From Pseudomonadales bacterium (GTDB taxonomy: Bacteria > Pseudomonadota > Gammaproteobacteria > Pseudomonadales > Azotimanducaceae): a DNA stretch of 49,353 bases. The notes under the pieces are model-generated. The model ran no database searches. It was not told the DNA's origin and was given only the letters and a program-made list of their open reading frames with translations. The position numbers and the translations under genes were made by a program. Where the stretch lies: positions 1 to 49,353 of the forward strand of contig JANQKS010000117.1 of NCBI GenBank assembly GCA_028281005.1, written 5' to 3'. Positions 32,561 to 40,882 of the stretch are shown here, one piece after another. Positions within the stretch are counted from its first letter, which is position 1. Every line of letters starts with the position of its first letter.

Positions 32561-34339
32561 ATGAGTCCACCCTCAAACGGCTCGATTAGGACGCCCATCA
32601 AATCTCTGCTGATCGCCAACCGCGGAGAAATTGCGGTGCGTGTCGCCGAGGCGGCCGCAGCACTGAACATTCACAGTGTCGGCATCTATCCGTCCGACGA
32701 TGCTGCAGCCTTACACGTCAAGCGCTGTGACCACGCCGCGCGCTTACCGGGTCAGGGTGTGAGTGCCTACCTGGATATAGCGGCAATTGTGCAAACCGCA
32801 GTGGATCATCAATGTGATGCCGTGCATCCCGGCTACGGCTTCCTGGCCGAGAATCCAACGTTCGCTCAAGCATGTGCTGACGCAGGTCTTAAGTTTGTTG
32901 GGCCCAACACGGAGGTGTTGCAGCTGTTTGGTCACAAATCTAAAGCACGCCAACTGGCGCAACAGTGTGCGATACCGGTGGTGCCTGCGCTGGACGCGCC
33001 GGTCAGCCTAGAACAAGCGCATACCTTTCTTCGCGCCCAAGAGGGCCAGCCTGTGGTCCTAAAAGCTGTCGCTGGGGGCGGTGGCCGCAGCATGCGTATT
33101 GTCAGTGATGCAGTGGACCTTGAGGCTGCGTATCAATCGTGTCAGGCGGAAGCACAAAGAGCGTTTGGGGAAGATACACTCCAGATTGAACGTTTGCTGT
33201 CTAACGTACGCCATATCGAAGTCCAGATCCTTGCAGATCAAGACGGCGAGGTAATACACCTGGGCGAGCGAGATTGCTCCCTGCAACGCCGCAACCAGAA
33301 ACTGATTGAACTTGCACCCTGTCCGGATCTGCCTGGCACAATACGGCAAACAGTGTTCGACGCTGCGGTGAAGCTGGCTCGCCACACCGGCTACACCAAC
33401 GCTGGGACGTTCGAATTTCTGGTCGAAGCCTGGTCAGCGACAGAGTCGGATCCACCAGCAAAAATCTACTTCCTGGAAGCCAATCCTAGAATACAAGTCG
33501 AGCACACGGTAACCGAAGAAGCGTTTGGTGTTGACCTGGTGCAAGCGCAACTGCGTATAGCCGCAGGAGAAAACTTAGCCGACCTCGGGCTCAGCACCGA
33601 CACCCCACAACCGAAGTGCTGGTCGATACAGATGCGCATCAATTTAGAACGCCTCGATGCAGCGGGACGTATCGTTCCCAGCACCGGCACAATCGAACAT
33701 TATGCATGGCCAAGTGGGCCTGGCATTCGCTTGGACAGCGGCGGTTACGCCGGTTATGCGGTTCCAGTGGGGTACGACAGCTTGCTGGCAAAACTGGTGG
33801 TGTCGGCACACGCCGGTGATGCAAAAAATCTGTTTCGCAAGGCCGCACGAGCGCTAAGCCAACTGGAAGTGACCGGCGTTGACCACAACGCCAGCTTTCT
33901 GCAAGCACTACTCGAACATCCGCAAGTGACGGCAGGTGCAATCTACACCCGTTTTGTCGACGATCACTGGGACCAGTTGCTCAAAGCGACACCCGACGAC
34001 ACCACGCGAGAAAGTCCGTCCGACACCGACGATGGCGCAACGGTAGTGCGCTCGGAACTACAGGGTACGGTGGTTGAAGTCAGCGTCGATGCAGGCGGCA
34101 GGGTGGCAAGTGGTCAAACGCTGTTGATACTCGACGCCATGAAAATGGAGTACCCGGTGGTTTGCCCATGTGAAGGCACCGTCACGCACGTGCATGTCGG
34201 TGACGGCGACTTGGTCACGCTGAACCAAGTGCTCTTCACGCTTGAGCCTGCGACTGACGGTGGCACACACAGTAGCAGAGCAAAACACCGATCCAGATGC
34301 GATTCCCTTCGCCTTAAACAAATTGCTAGAACGCCGTGA
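32561..34339 (+). CDS. Acyl-CoA carboxylase alpha subunit (biotin carboxylase + BCCP)
   Basis: This 592-residue protein carries the biotin carboxylase and biotin carrier halves of a propionyl-, methylcrotonyl- or geranyl-CoA-type carboxylase. LLIANRGEIAVRV opens the N-domain, followed by HPGYGFLAEN. The ATP-grasp glycine-rich loop is KAVAGGGGRSM. The bicarbonate and ADP sites show ERDCSLQRRNQK, FLEANPRIQVEHTVTE. The biotin acceptor is Lys528 in LDAMKMEY, with Asp in place of the usual Glu. Length is shorter than many relatives (650 or more), mainly in the middle domain. The last 29 residues, after the carrier fold closes at TLEP, lie entirely in the overlap with the carboxyltransferase gene and look like an accidental tail. 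Confidence 0.92.
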   Translation: MSPPSNGSIRTPIKSLLIANRGEIAVRVAEAAAALNIHSVGIYPSDDAAALHVKRCDHAARLPGQGVSAYLDIAAIVQTAVDHQCDAVHPGYGFLAENPTFAQACADAGLKFVGPNTEVLQLFGHKSKARQLAQQCAIPVVPALDAPVSLEQAHTFLRAQEGQPVVLKAVAGGGGRSMRIVSDAVDLEAAYQSCQAEAQRAFGEDTLQIERLLSNVRHIEVQILADQDGEVIHLGERDCSLQRRNQKLIELAPCPDLPGTIRQTVFDAAVKLARHTGYTNAGTFEFLVEAWSATESDPPAKIYFLEANPRIQVEHTVTEEAFGVDLVQAQLRIAAGENLADLGLSTDTPQPKCWSIQMRINLERLDAAGRIVPSTGTIEHYAWPSGPGIRLDSGGYAGYAVPVGYDSLLAKLVVSAHAGDAKNLFRKAARALSQLEVTGVDHNASFLQALLEHPQVTAGAIYTRFVDDHWDQLLKATPDDTTRESPSDTDDGATVVRSELQGTVVEVSVDAGGRVASGQTLLILDAMKMEYPVVCPCEGTVTHVHVGDGDLVTLNQVLFTLEPATDGGTHSSRAKHRSRCDSLRLKQIARTP

Positions 34340-35858
34340 GTGGTTGCTTGATCAAGCTCGCCCGGATGCCGTGGCCAAACGCCACAACAAAGGCCAGCGC
34401 ACCGCCCGGGAAAACGTCGAAGATCTTTGCGATGCAGATTCATTTTCCGAGTACGGGGGTCTGGCAATTGCCGCCCAGCGCAGTCGCCGCAGCGAAGAGG
34501 ATCTGATCCGTAACACGCCGGCGGACGGCATCATTACCGGCGTGGGATCAGTTAACGGCACACAATTCTCCCGAGAAACGGCGCGTTGCGCCGTGCTCGC
34601 CTATGACTACACCGTACTCGCGGGCACCCAGGGTACGGTGAATCATCACAAGACCGACCGCATGCTCGACGTCGCACAACGGGCGGGGCTTCCAGTGGTG
34701 CTGTTCAGCGAAGGTGGCGGTGGTCGCCCTGGCGACGTTGACGTCAACGGTGTAGCCGGCTTGGACATCACCACGTTTCGCCGCTTCGCAGAATTAAGCG
34801 GGCGCGTGCCGCTGGTAGGCATTAACTCCGGGCGTTGTTTTGCCGGCAATGCCGCGCTGCTCGGCTGTTGCGACGTCATTATCGCGACAAGTAACTCTTC
34901 GATCGGCATGGGTGGCCCGGCGATGATCGAAGGCGGCGGTCTAGGGGTGGTGGCACCCGACGATGTTGGCCCTGTGTCTGTACAAGAACCGAACGGTGTC
35001 ATCGATGTTGTGGTGGTCGATGAAGCTGCGGCGGTGGCGACGGCCAAAACTTATCTGTCGTATTTCCAAGGCAACACTACACAATGGCAGGCAGCCGACC
35101 AGCGTTTGCTGCGCACCCTGCTTCCTGAGAATCGCCTGCGCGTATATGACGTGCGCCTCGTCATCCAGACTCTAGTGGATACTGACAGCGTGCTTGAACT
35201 GCGCGCCGGCTACGGGCACGGCATCATCACCAGTTTGGCCCGCCTCGAGGGTAGACCCATTGGCGTGATCGCCAACAACCCGAAACACTTAAGCGGCGCC
35301 ATCGATGGACCCGCGGCGGACAAGGCGGCGCGCTTTCTGCAATTGTGCGATGCTTTTGGCCTACCCATCATCTCGCTGTGTGACACCCCCGGTTTTATGG
35401 TCGGTACCGACAGCGAACAAACCGCCACCGTGCGGCGTTTTGCGCGCCTGTTTGTCACCGCAGGTGGAATGAGTTCCCCGATGCTTACCGTTGTGTTGCG
35501 CAAAGCGTACGGCTTGGGCGCCATGGCCATGGCCGGTGGCACTTTCGCCAGCACCGCCCTGTCAGTGAGCTGGCCGTCCGGCGAATTCGGCGGCATGGGA
35601 TTGGAGGGCGCCATTAAACTGGGCCTGCGTAAAGAACTGGAAGCCATCGAAGACGCAGCAGAGCGCGAGGCGTTTTACCAGCAAGCGGTCGCCGGGGCGT
35701 ATCATCACGGGCGAGCCGAAAACGCTGCCGCCCATGTCGAAATTGATGATGTCATCGACCCGGTAGAGACGCGGACGCGCCTGCTATTAACCTTGGACAA
35801 CCACCCTACAGAGATTGGCTTCCCCCGCAACATGCGCAATCACATCGACACCTGGTAA
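34242..35858 (+). CDS. Acyl-CoA carboxylase beta subunit (carboxyltransferase)
   Basis: This 538-residue biotin-dependent carboxyltransferase transfers carboxyl from biotin to an acyl-CoA and pairs with the subunit just upstream. The opening KRHNKGQRTARENVEDL is the family's standard entry helix. Oxyanion and biotin-pocket segments are seen as FSEGGGGRPG, SIGMGGPAMIEGGGLG and, in the C-half, LCDTPGFMVG and RKAYGLGAMAMAGG. The start is unclear. TTG at 34242 and GTG at 34260 both lack ribosome binding sites and overlap the upstream gene by 98 or 80 bases in the +1 frame. A TTG just after the upstream stop (near 34344) would avoid the overlap but cut the domain. The acyl substrate cannot be named. 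Confidence 0.9.
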   Translation: MSLRLTVAHTVAEQNTDPDAIPFALNKLLERREWLLDQARPDAVAKRHNKGQRTARENVEDLCDADSFSEYGGLAIAAQRSRRSEEDLIRNTPADGIITGVGSVNGTQFSRETARCAVLAYDYTVLAGTQGTVNHHKTDRMLDVAQRAGLPVVLFSEGGGGRPGDVDVNGVAGLDITTFRRFAELSGRVPLVGINSGRCFAGNAALLGCCDVIIATSNSSIGMGGPAMIEGGGLGVVAPDDVGPVSVQEPNGVIDVVVVDEAAAVATAKTYLSYFQGNTTQWQAADQRLLRTLLPENRLRVYDVRLVIQTLVDTDSVLELRAGYGHGIITSLARLEGRPIGVIANNPKHLSGAIDGPAADKAARFLQLCDAFGLPIISLCDTPGFMVGTDSEQTATVRRFARLFVTAGGMSSPMLTVVLRKAYGLGAMAMAGGTFASTALSVSWPSGEFGGMGLEGAIKLGLRKELEAIEDAAEREAFYQQAVAGAYHHGRAENAAAHVEIDDVIDPVETRTRLLLTLDNHPTEIGFPRNMRNHIDTW

Positions 35859-35874
35859 CACTCATCTCGGAGGC

Positions 35875-37827
35875 TTAGCTGCCAATCAAGCCGCCATCCG
35901 AACGATAAATAGCCACCACGCTCGGCCTGGGTGGCACGGCTGCATCGAAATCTGGCCAACGCGTTGTCGGCTGGGCAAATGTCGCGCGCTCACCGTCCCC
36001 CGGGTGTTGCACCGCGAGGAACAGAGTTTTGCCGTCCGCGGTGAAGCGAGGGCCGCACACTTCCGCACCTACGGGCGCACGAAAAAAGGCATACCCAGTA
36101 CCCCGCAAAGGCCCTTCCGTCTCCAACGCCCACAAACCGTCAGCAGCCCCCGTGGTTGGGTTACCGTCGGTGGCCACCCACAAGCGTCCTGCTGAATCGA
36201 ACGCACAGTTGTCGGGGCTGCCAAACCAACCGTTGTCACTGGTTTGCGGATTCCACATCGCGGCGAAACTTGGCTCGGCAGGGTCTCCGCATTGCACCAG
36301 GATGTTCCACTCGCCGGTGGTTGCTGCATGGTCACCCTGTGCCGTGCTGATTTCGACAATATGCCCGAAGGCGTTGTTTGCCCGGGGATTGGCCGCATGC
36401 ACCTGATCAACTTCACGCTCAGTGTTGTTGGTTAACATGACATAAACGCGGCCGGTACCCGGCTGCGCTTCCACATCTTCCGGCCGATCCATGGGTGTGG
36501 CGCCCAACAAATCCGCGGCGCGCCGTGCCTCTATGACAACGTCCGCTTGGGAGGCAAATCCATTTTCCACCGTCAGGGGGCCTTGGCCATGTTGCAGAGG
36601 CAACCACTGGAGAAGACCGTCTTCTTCAAATCGGGCCACGTACAACGTGCCGCGATCCAGCAGGTCCAGATTCGCTGCGCGATTATCGGGATCATAACGG
36701 TCTTCGGTCACAAACTTGTAGACGTACTCAAAACGCTCGTCATCACCCATGTACAACACGACGCGTCCATCCGCGGCGAGCACACTTTCCGCACCTTCGT
36801 GTTTAAACCTGCCCAGGGCGGTGCGCTTCTTCGGAGTGGATTGGGGATCCAGCACATCGACTTCCACGACCCAACCATAGCGATTCGGCGCGTTGGGCTC
36901 GCGACTGACGTTGAACTCTTCGTGGTAGCAACCCCACTGAAACCAACCACCCGGCACGCCGTAGCGCTGGTGATTCGCTGTTTCCGGGTGATCTGCGTCC
37001 AGTTCACCTTGAAAGTAGCCATGGAAGTTCTCTTCGGCCATCAGATAAGTGCCCCACGGTGTCATGCCGCCGGCACAATTATTAAGTGTGCCGGTGCCAC
37101 GGCTAGCGGCCGGGTCAGCAGCGGTGACCAGACGTGTATGCCCGGCAGCCGGGCCGCTATAAGTCATGGGTGTGTTCGAAGCCATGATGCGGCGGTTAAA
37201 CGGGGAATCCAGTGCCACCTGCCATCGACCCGCCACAAATCTAATTTCCACTACACTGCCGCCATGCGCAGCCATTTCCACCGCACTCAGCGCTTCGGTC
37301 ATGGAGTTGGGGAAATCTTCTACCACATCCGGGAACATGAGGAGCGTGGAGGTGTATTCGTGGTTGACGCACAACAGTCCACGCGGGGTCTGCGCTGTAT
37401 CGTCCGCTTCAAGGGGTAAAAAACCAACAAAATCGCAGTTGTAGCCAAACTGGCGTGCTTGTGCAGCAGCGGTCTGCTGCAGTGGATCAAACTCAGGTGA
37501 ATCTGCAAACAACGGATCCCCCCAACGCAGCAGCACATCCACGTCATACCCCGTCGGCACGTGGTGGGTCTCGTCTGAGCCGCGTGTTATCTCTTCAAAA
37601 TCAAACCGCTTCGCTGAAAATACCGCATCGCCCGCATTATCCAAATCCGATGCAGCGATGGTTTCTGGTTGCCCGTCACACCCTGCCAAGCCAGGCAGGC
37701 TGAGGGCGCCTGCTGCGAGCATGGAGCCTTGCAAAAGATGCCGCCGGGAGAATCGCCGCTCGATCAACTGTTCCAATGACTTGTTGTCGTCAAGACTCGG
37801 GTTTACGAAGGTGTCACTATCGCGCAT
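35875..37827 (-). CDS. PhoX-family phosphatase-like protein (DUF839), Tat lipoprotein
   Basis: This 650-residue protein belongs to the PhoX/DUF839 family of calcium- and iron-dependent alkaline phosphatases that release phosphate from phosphoesters outside the cytoplasm. The N-terminus has a twin-arginine motif SRRHLLQG (27-34), a hydrophobic stretch and a lipobox GLAGC with Cys50, so it is probably a Tat-exported lipoprotein. Family motifs NHEYTSTLL, NNCAGGMTPWGTYLMAEEN and, near the C-terminus, DNCAFDSAGRLWVATDG are clear. The catalytic metal-ligand set was not checked residue by residue. It lies downstream of the FG-GAP-like lipoprotein on the same strand with a 53-bp gap. Confidence 0.88.
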   Translation of the reverse strand: MRDSDTFVNPSLDDNKSLEQLIERRFSRRHLLQGSMLAAGALSLPGLAGCDGQPETIAASDLDNAGDAVFSAKRFDFEEITRGSDETHHVPTGYDVDVLLRWGDPLFADSPEFDPLQQTAAAQARQFGYNCDFVGFLPLEADDTAQTPRGLLCVNHEYTSTLLMFPDVVEDFPNSMTEALSAVEMAAHGGSVVEIRFVAGRWQVALDSPFNRRIMASNTPMTYSGPAAGHTRLVTAADPAASRGTGTLNNCAGGMTPWGTYLMAEENFHGYFQGELDADHPETANHQRYGVPGGWFQWGCYHEEFNVSREPNAPNRYGWVVEVDVLDPQSTPKKRTALGRFKHEGAESVLAADGRVVLYMGDDERFEYVYKFVTEDRYDPDNRAANLDLLDRGTLYVARFEEDGLLQWLPLQHGQGPLTVENGFASQADVVIEARRAADLLGATPMDRPEDVEAQPGTGRVYVMLTNNTEREVDQVHAANPRANNAFGHIVEISTAQGDHAATTGEWNILVQCGDPAEPSFAAMWNPQTSDNGWFGSPDNCAFDSAGRLWVATDGNPTTGAADGLWALETEGPLRGTGYAFFRAPVGAEVCGPRFTADGKTLFLAVQHPGDGERATFAQPTTRWPDFDAAVPPRPSVVAIYRSDGGLIGS

Positions 37828-37880
37828 GGGTGCTTTACTCCAACAACAACTTCACGAACCTGCAATCGTAGAAAATGCCG

Positions 37881-39986
37881 TTAGCGAAGGATGTAGACCG
37901 CCCCAGTGCTAGGCTGGCTATTGTCTGCCTGATCGCCATTTATACCGGTGCTGTTGCTATCTTCCAACTCCACGCCCATGACCAGGGTGTCCCGATCAAT
38001 GTCTAGAGCCCACCCCAAATCATCGTTTGAATCTGGATTCGAAGTTTTAACATAGGCGATTTGTGACCATACACCTGCCGCGCTGCGCTCAAACAGATAC
38101 ACCGCTCCCGCGCATATTGCGCTTTGGTCCAGTTCATCGCCATTAATGCCTGCCGCACTTGACGACTGACCAATGGCACCCACCGCCAGCAGATTTCCCT
38201 GCAACGCTAGATCCATGCCGAAGAGGTCGAACGACCGCGGATTGGAAGCCTTGAGATACGCGGTCTGAGACCAAAGGCCACCCGCATCTCGCTCAAAAAT
38301 GTAAACCGCACCCGAGGACTCTTGTGAATTGTCGAATTGATCTCCATTGACCCCGCTGCTTGCACTGTCTTCCCCGTTAGCACCAATAGCAAGGATGCCT
38401 CCATCCATAGCCATGGCAATCCCAAACCGATCGCCGGCGTCTGTGTTCGACGCTTTGACGTAGTGGGACGCCACCCAGTCTCCAACGCCATCGCTGTCAA
38501 ACAGGTAGGCCGCACCGGCATCCAAGGCACCGTTGTTTGTCGCATCACCGTCAATGCCGGTAGCACTGCTGTCTTCCCACCATGCACCTACTGCCGCGGT
38601 GTGTCCGCTTACAGCAACACTGCGGCCAAACTGATCTTCGCTTTCAGGGTTAGTGGCTTTCAGATAAGCAGATTGCCGCCAAGCCCCGGACGTATCCTGG
38701 GAAAAAACATACGCAGCTCCCGCATCGGACAGCGCATTGTTGATGCCGTCCCCGTTCACACCTACTGCATCGCTGTCCTCAAATCTCGCTCCAACTATTA
38801 GATTCCCGTCGGCATAGTCCATATAGCGGCCAAACTCATCATCACCTCCCGCGTTGAAGGCTTTTAAGTACGCAGTTTGTGTCCAATTTCCCGAAACAGC
38901 TCTTTCAAATACGTAGGCAGCACCGACTTCAAAGCCTGAATTGTCGGACTGGTCACCATTGACCCCGGTTGATAAGCTTTGCTCTCCAGACGCACCTATG
39001 ATCATAAGTTGGTCATCTAGCAAAACATCGCCGCCAAAGGAATCACCCGCATCAGTATTAGAAGCTTTCACATAAGCCGATTGCGACCAATTACCTCCAA
39101 TTCGTTCGAAAACATACGCAGCACCCGCACCACGCAAAGAATCATCACTTTGATCACCGTCTAATCCGGTAGCCGCACTGGCTTCCCCAGGAGCACCAAC
39201 AACTAACAAGTTGTCATCTATGGCAACACCAGCCCCGAAAAAATCAGGCCCTGCATTAGAGGCTTTGACATACGCCCGCTGCTGCAGCGTAGCAAGGTCC
39301 GCCCTGGTGACTTCAACGTCATAACTCAGCTGACTGACACCGTCTTCCGCGGTAACTTGTACTTGCAAGGGTGAGTCACCCACTGAAAGTTCCGCAAAGC
39401 GACTGGGTATGTCGGCGGTTATAGCCACGCCGTTTAATTCGAGGCTGGCGAGAGGATCTTGCGGTGATGCCGTTACCTCGGTGGAGGCTCCCAAAAATCC
39501 CGTGGAAGCGGTATAGGAAAACAGTGTCGGTACAAACACCTGATCTAAGGGTGCAACCGACAATCTTAGATCAGCCAGGCTGGCATCATTGCTCGGTGGT
39601 ACACGGCGTTCTACGGTTACACTGTAAACACGCACCGTGGTGCCGTCTTGGGCGGTGACCGTGATCTCAATTCGGTTGCTACCGACCACGAGATTGATTG
39701 GACCGCTGGTAGCGCCGGATCCCACCGCCACGCCATTAACCTGTATTTGCGCAGCGGCTTGCGCCACCGTGGCTGTAACCACTGTTGCGCTGACTGTATT
39801 TACCACTTCAGCGTCGTAGCTGAGGTTGTTTGGATCAAAAGCGGGTTGCAGGACTACTTGGTCCACCTCTAGAGCCGCTAGGTTGGCGTTGCTGCTTACC
39901 GCAGGTTGGCGGTTGCTGCCCCCACCACCACAAGCCGCTAAAAGAAGTACACACGAAATGGGGACCAAAACACGAAAACTAAACAT
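37881..39986 (-). CDS. Lipoprotein with two cadherin-like domains and seven FG-GAP-like repeats
   Basis: This 701-residue surface lipoprotein has the lipobox LLAAC with Cys19 and a GGGG linker. Two cadherin-like beta-sandwich domains (about 35-130 and 140-225, each ending like V-Y-S/D-V-T/E-V-T) come first. Seven tandem repeats of about 67 residues follow, each of the form AYVKASN...FG...VGA...G-V-N-G-D-Q-x-D-N-S...GAAYVFER..W.Q. The G-[VI]-[ND]-G-D segment in every repeat resembles a calcium-binding loop. Seven repeats fit one closed seven-bladed beta-propeller. The ATG at 39986 has an AAGGG site; an ATG upstream at 40004 is less likely. A binding or adhesion role is inferred; no enzyme motif is visible. 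Confidence 0.88.
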   Translation of the reverse strand: MFSFRVLVPISCVLLLAACGGGGSNRQPAVSSNANLAALEVDQVVLQPAFDPNNLSYDAEVVNTVSATVVTATVAQAAAQIQVNGVAVGSGATSGPINLVVGSNRIEITVTAQDGTTVRVYSVTVERRVPPSNDASLADLRLSVAPLDQVFVPTLFSYTASTGFLGASTEVTASPQDPLASLELNGVAITADIPSRFAELSVGDSPLQVQVTAEDGVSQLSYDVEVTRADLATLQQRAYVKASNAGPDFFGAGVAIDDNLLVVGAPGEASAATGLDGDQSDDSLRGAGAAYVFERIGGNWSQSAYVKASNTDAGDSFGGDVLLDDQLMIIGASGEQSLSTGVNGDQSDNSGFEVGAAYVFERAVSGNWTQTAYLKAFNAGGDDEFGRYMDYADGNLIVGARFEDSDAVGVNGDGINNALSDAGAAYVFSQDTSGAWRQSAYLKATNPESEDQFGRSVAVSGHTAAVGAWWEDSSATGIDGDATNNGALDAGAAYLFDSDGVGDWVASHYVKASNTDAGDRFGIAMAMDGGILAIGANGEDSASSGVNGDQFDNSQESSGAVYIFERDAGGLWSQTAYLKASNPRSFDLFGMDLALQGNLLAVGAIGQSSSAAGINGDELDQSAICAGAVYLFERSAAGVWSQIAYVKTSNPDSNDDLGWALDIDRDTLVMGVELEDSNSTGINGDQADNSQPSTGAVYILR

Positions 39987-40153
39987 TGCTGAACCCTTGA
40001 CCAATTCGAAAAAGTGTATTGCTTCTCAAAATACCTGTTAGCAAATCCGTCACTGTGATGCTCGAGTGGTTTACACCATCAAGCAGGCGACAATTGCCTA
40101 ACGCCGATACTAACGCCCTGGCCCTGCTTCGGACCAGCCATTTCCCTATTTTA

Positions 40154-40840
40154 TCAGGAACCTTTCGGCGGCGGTCTCCCACCCAAAACCCAGCCCCTGA
40201 CCCTGGAGTTTAATAAAGGAAGGACAAACACCAAGAGCAATACGAGACCAATCATCATAGACTGCGTGCCTGTAAGGTCTAACACCGCCGTGCCCAGCAG
40301 CGCATAAGGCGCTGCACGTATAGGCGCCGCCAGTGCGACACTTACTGCAAATCGAGTCGCGCTTATGCCGGCCATCCCCGCAGCCAAATGCGTTGGAGTG
40401 AGTAACCCCACCGGATGTGCGGTAATGGCAAACACCGCCACGGCCCCAACCGTTCGAATGCGCTCCAGCATGAGCGTGTACTGCTCACCGAAACGGCGTT
40501 GCACCCAATCTGCACCAAATAAATGTGCCGCCAGAAACAACACCAGCGCGGAAACAAACAAACCCAAGCTACCCCAAATGATGCCGCCTGTGACACCAAA
40601 AGCGAGCCCTCCTAAGGTCAATATGAGGTGTGATGAAAGGCCGATAAACAGGCGGACAATCACCAACACGACGAACACCGCCGGCGCCCACCAGCCGAGA
40701 CTTTGTACCCAGCGCCGGAAATCCTCTAAACCTTCCTGGGTAAACGACAATCCTAATTGTTCTTGCACCGCAGAGCCCAGCAAAAAGGCGCTTAGCAGCA
40801 CTAACAAGATGATTAACCGGCGTCGCCAATTCGAAGACAT
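40154..40840 (-). CDS. TVP38/TMEM64 (VTT-domain) membrane protein
   Basis: This 228-residue protein with about six membrane segments is of the VTT/DedA-related TVP38/TMEM64 family, members of which are linked to lipid scrambling or membrane homeostasis. Family features include the half-helix segment LTLGGLAFGVTGGIIWG and, later, ITAHPVGLLTPTHLAAGMAGI, the counterpart of the conserved P..P.N..AG loop. The ATG at 40840 has a GGGGTG site; an in-frame extension to 40867 is less likely. It is the last gene of the sulfatase operon, 42 bp after the preceding stop. Confidence 0.88.
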   Translation of the reverse strand: MSSNWRRRLIILLVLLSAFLLGSAVQEQLGLSFTQEGLEDFRRWVQSLGWWAPAVFVVLVIVRLFIGLSSHLILTLGGLAFGVTGGIIWGSLGLFVSALVLFLAAHLFGADWVQRRFGEQYTLMLERIRTVGAVAVFAITAHPVGLLTPTHLAAGMAGISATRFAVSVALAAPIRAAPYALLGTAVLDLTGTQSMMIGLVLLLVFVLPLLNSRVRGWVLGGRPPPKGS

Positions 40841-40882
40841 CAGCACCCCATGTATTTGCCTTTGCACATTCGCCCTATGTAC

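Noticed and set aside
34300-34339. Programmed frameshift joining the carboxylase subunits
   Set aside because: A +1 shift would be needed and I see no recognised slippery sequence or stimulatory structure; kept only as a possibility in the overlap finding.
36547-37419. 290-codon frame opposite the PhoX gene
   Set aside because: The PhoX reading has clear Tat and family motifs; the antisense frame has none and is a composition effect.
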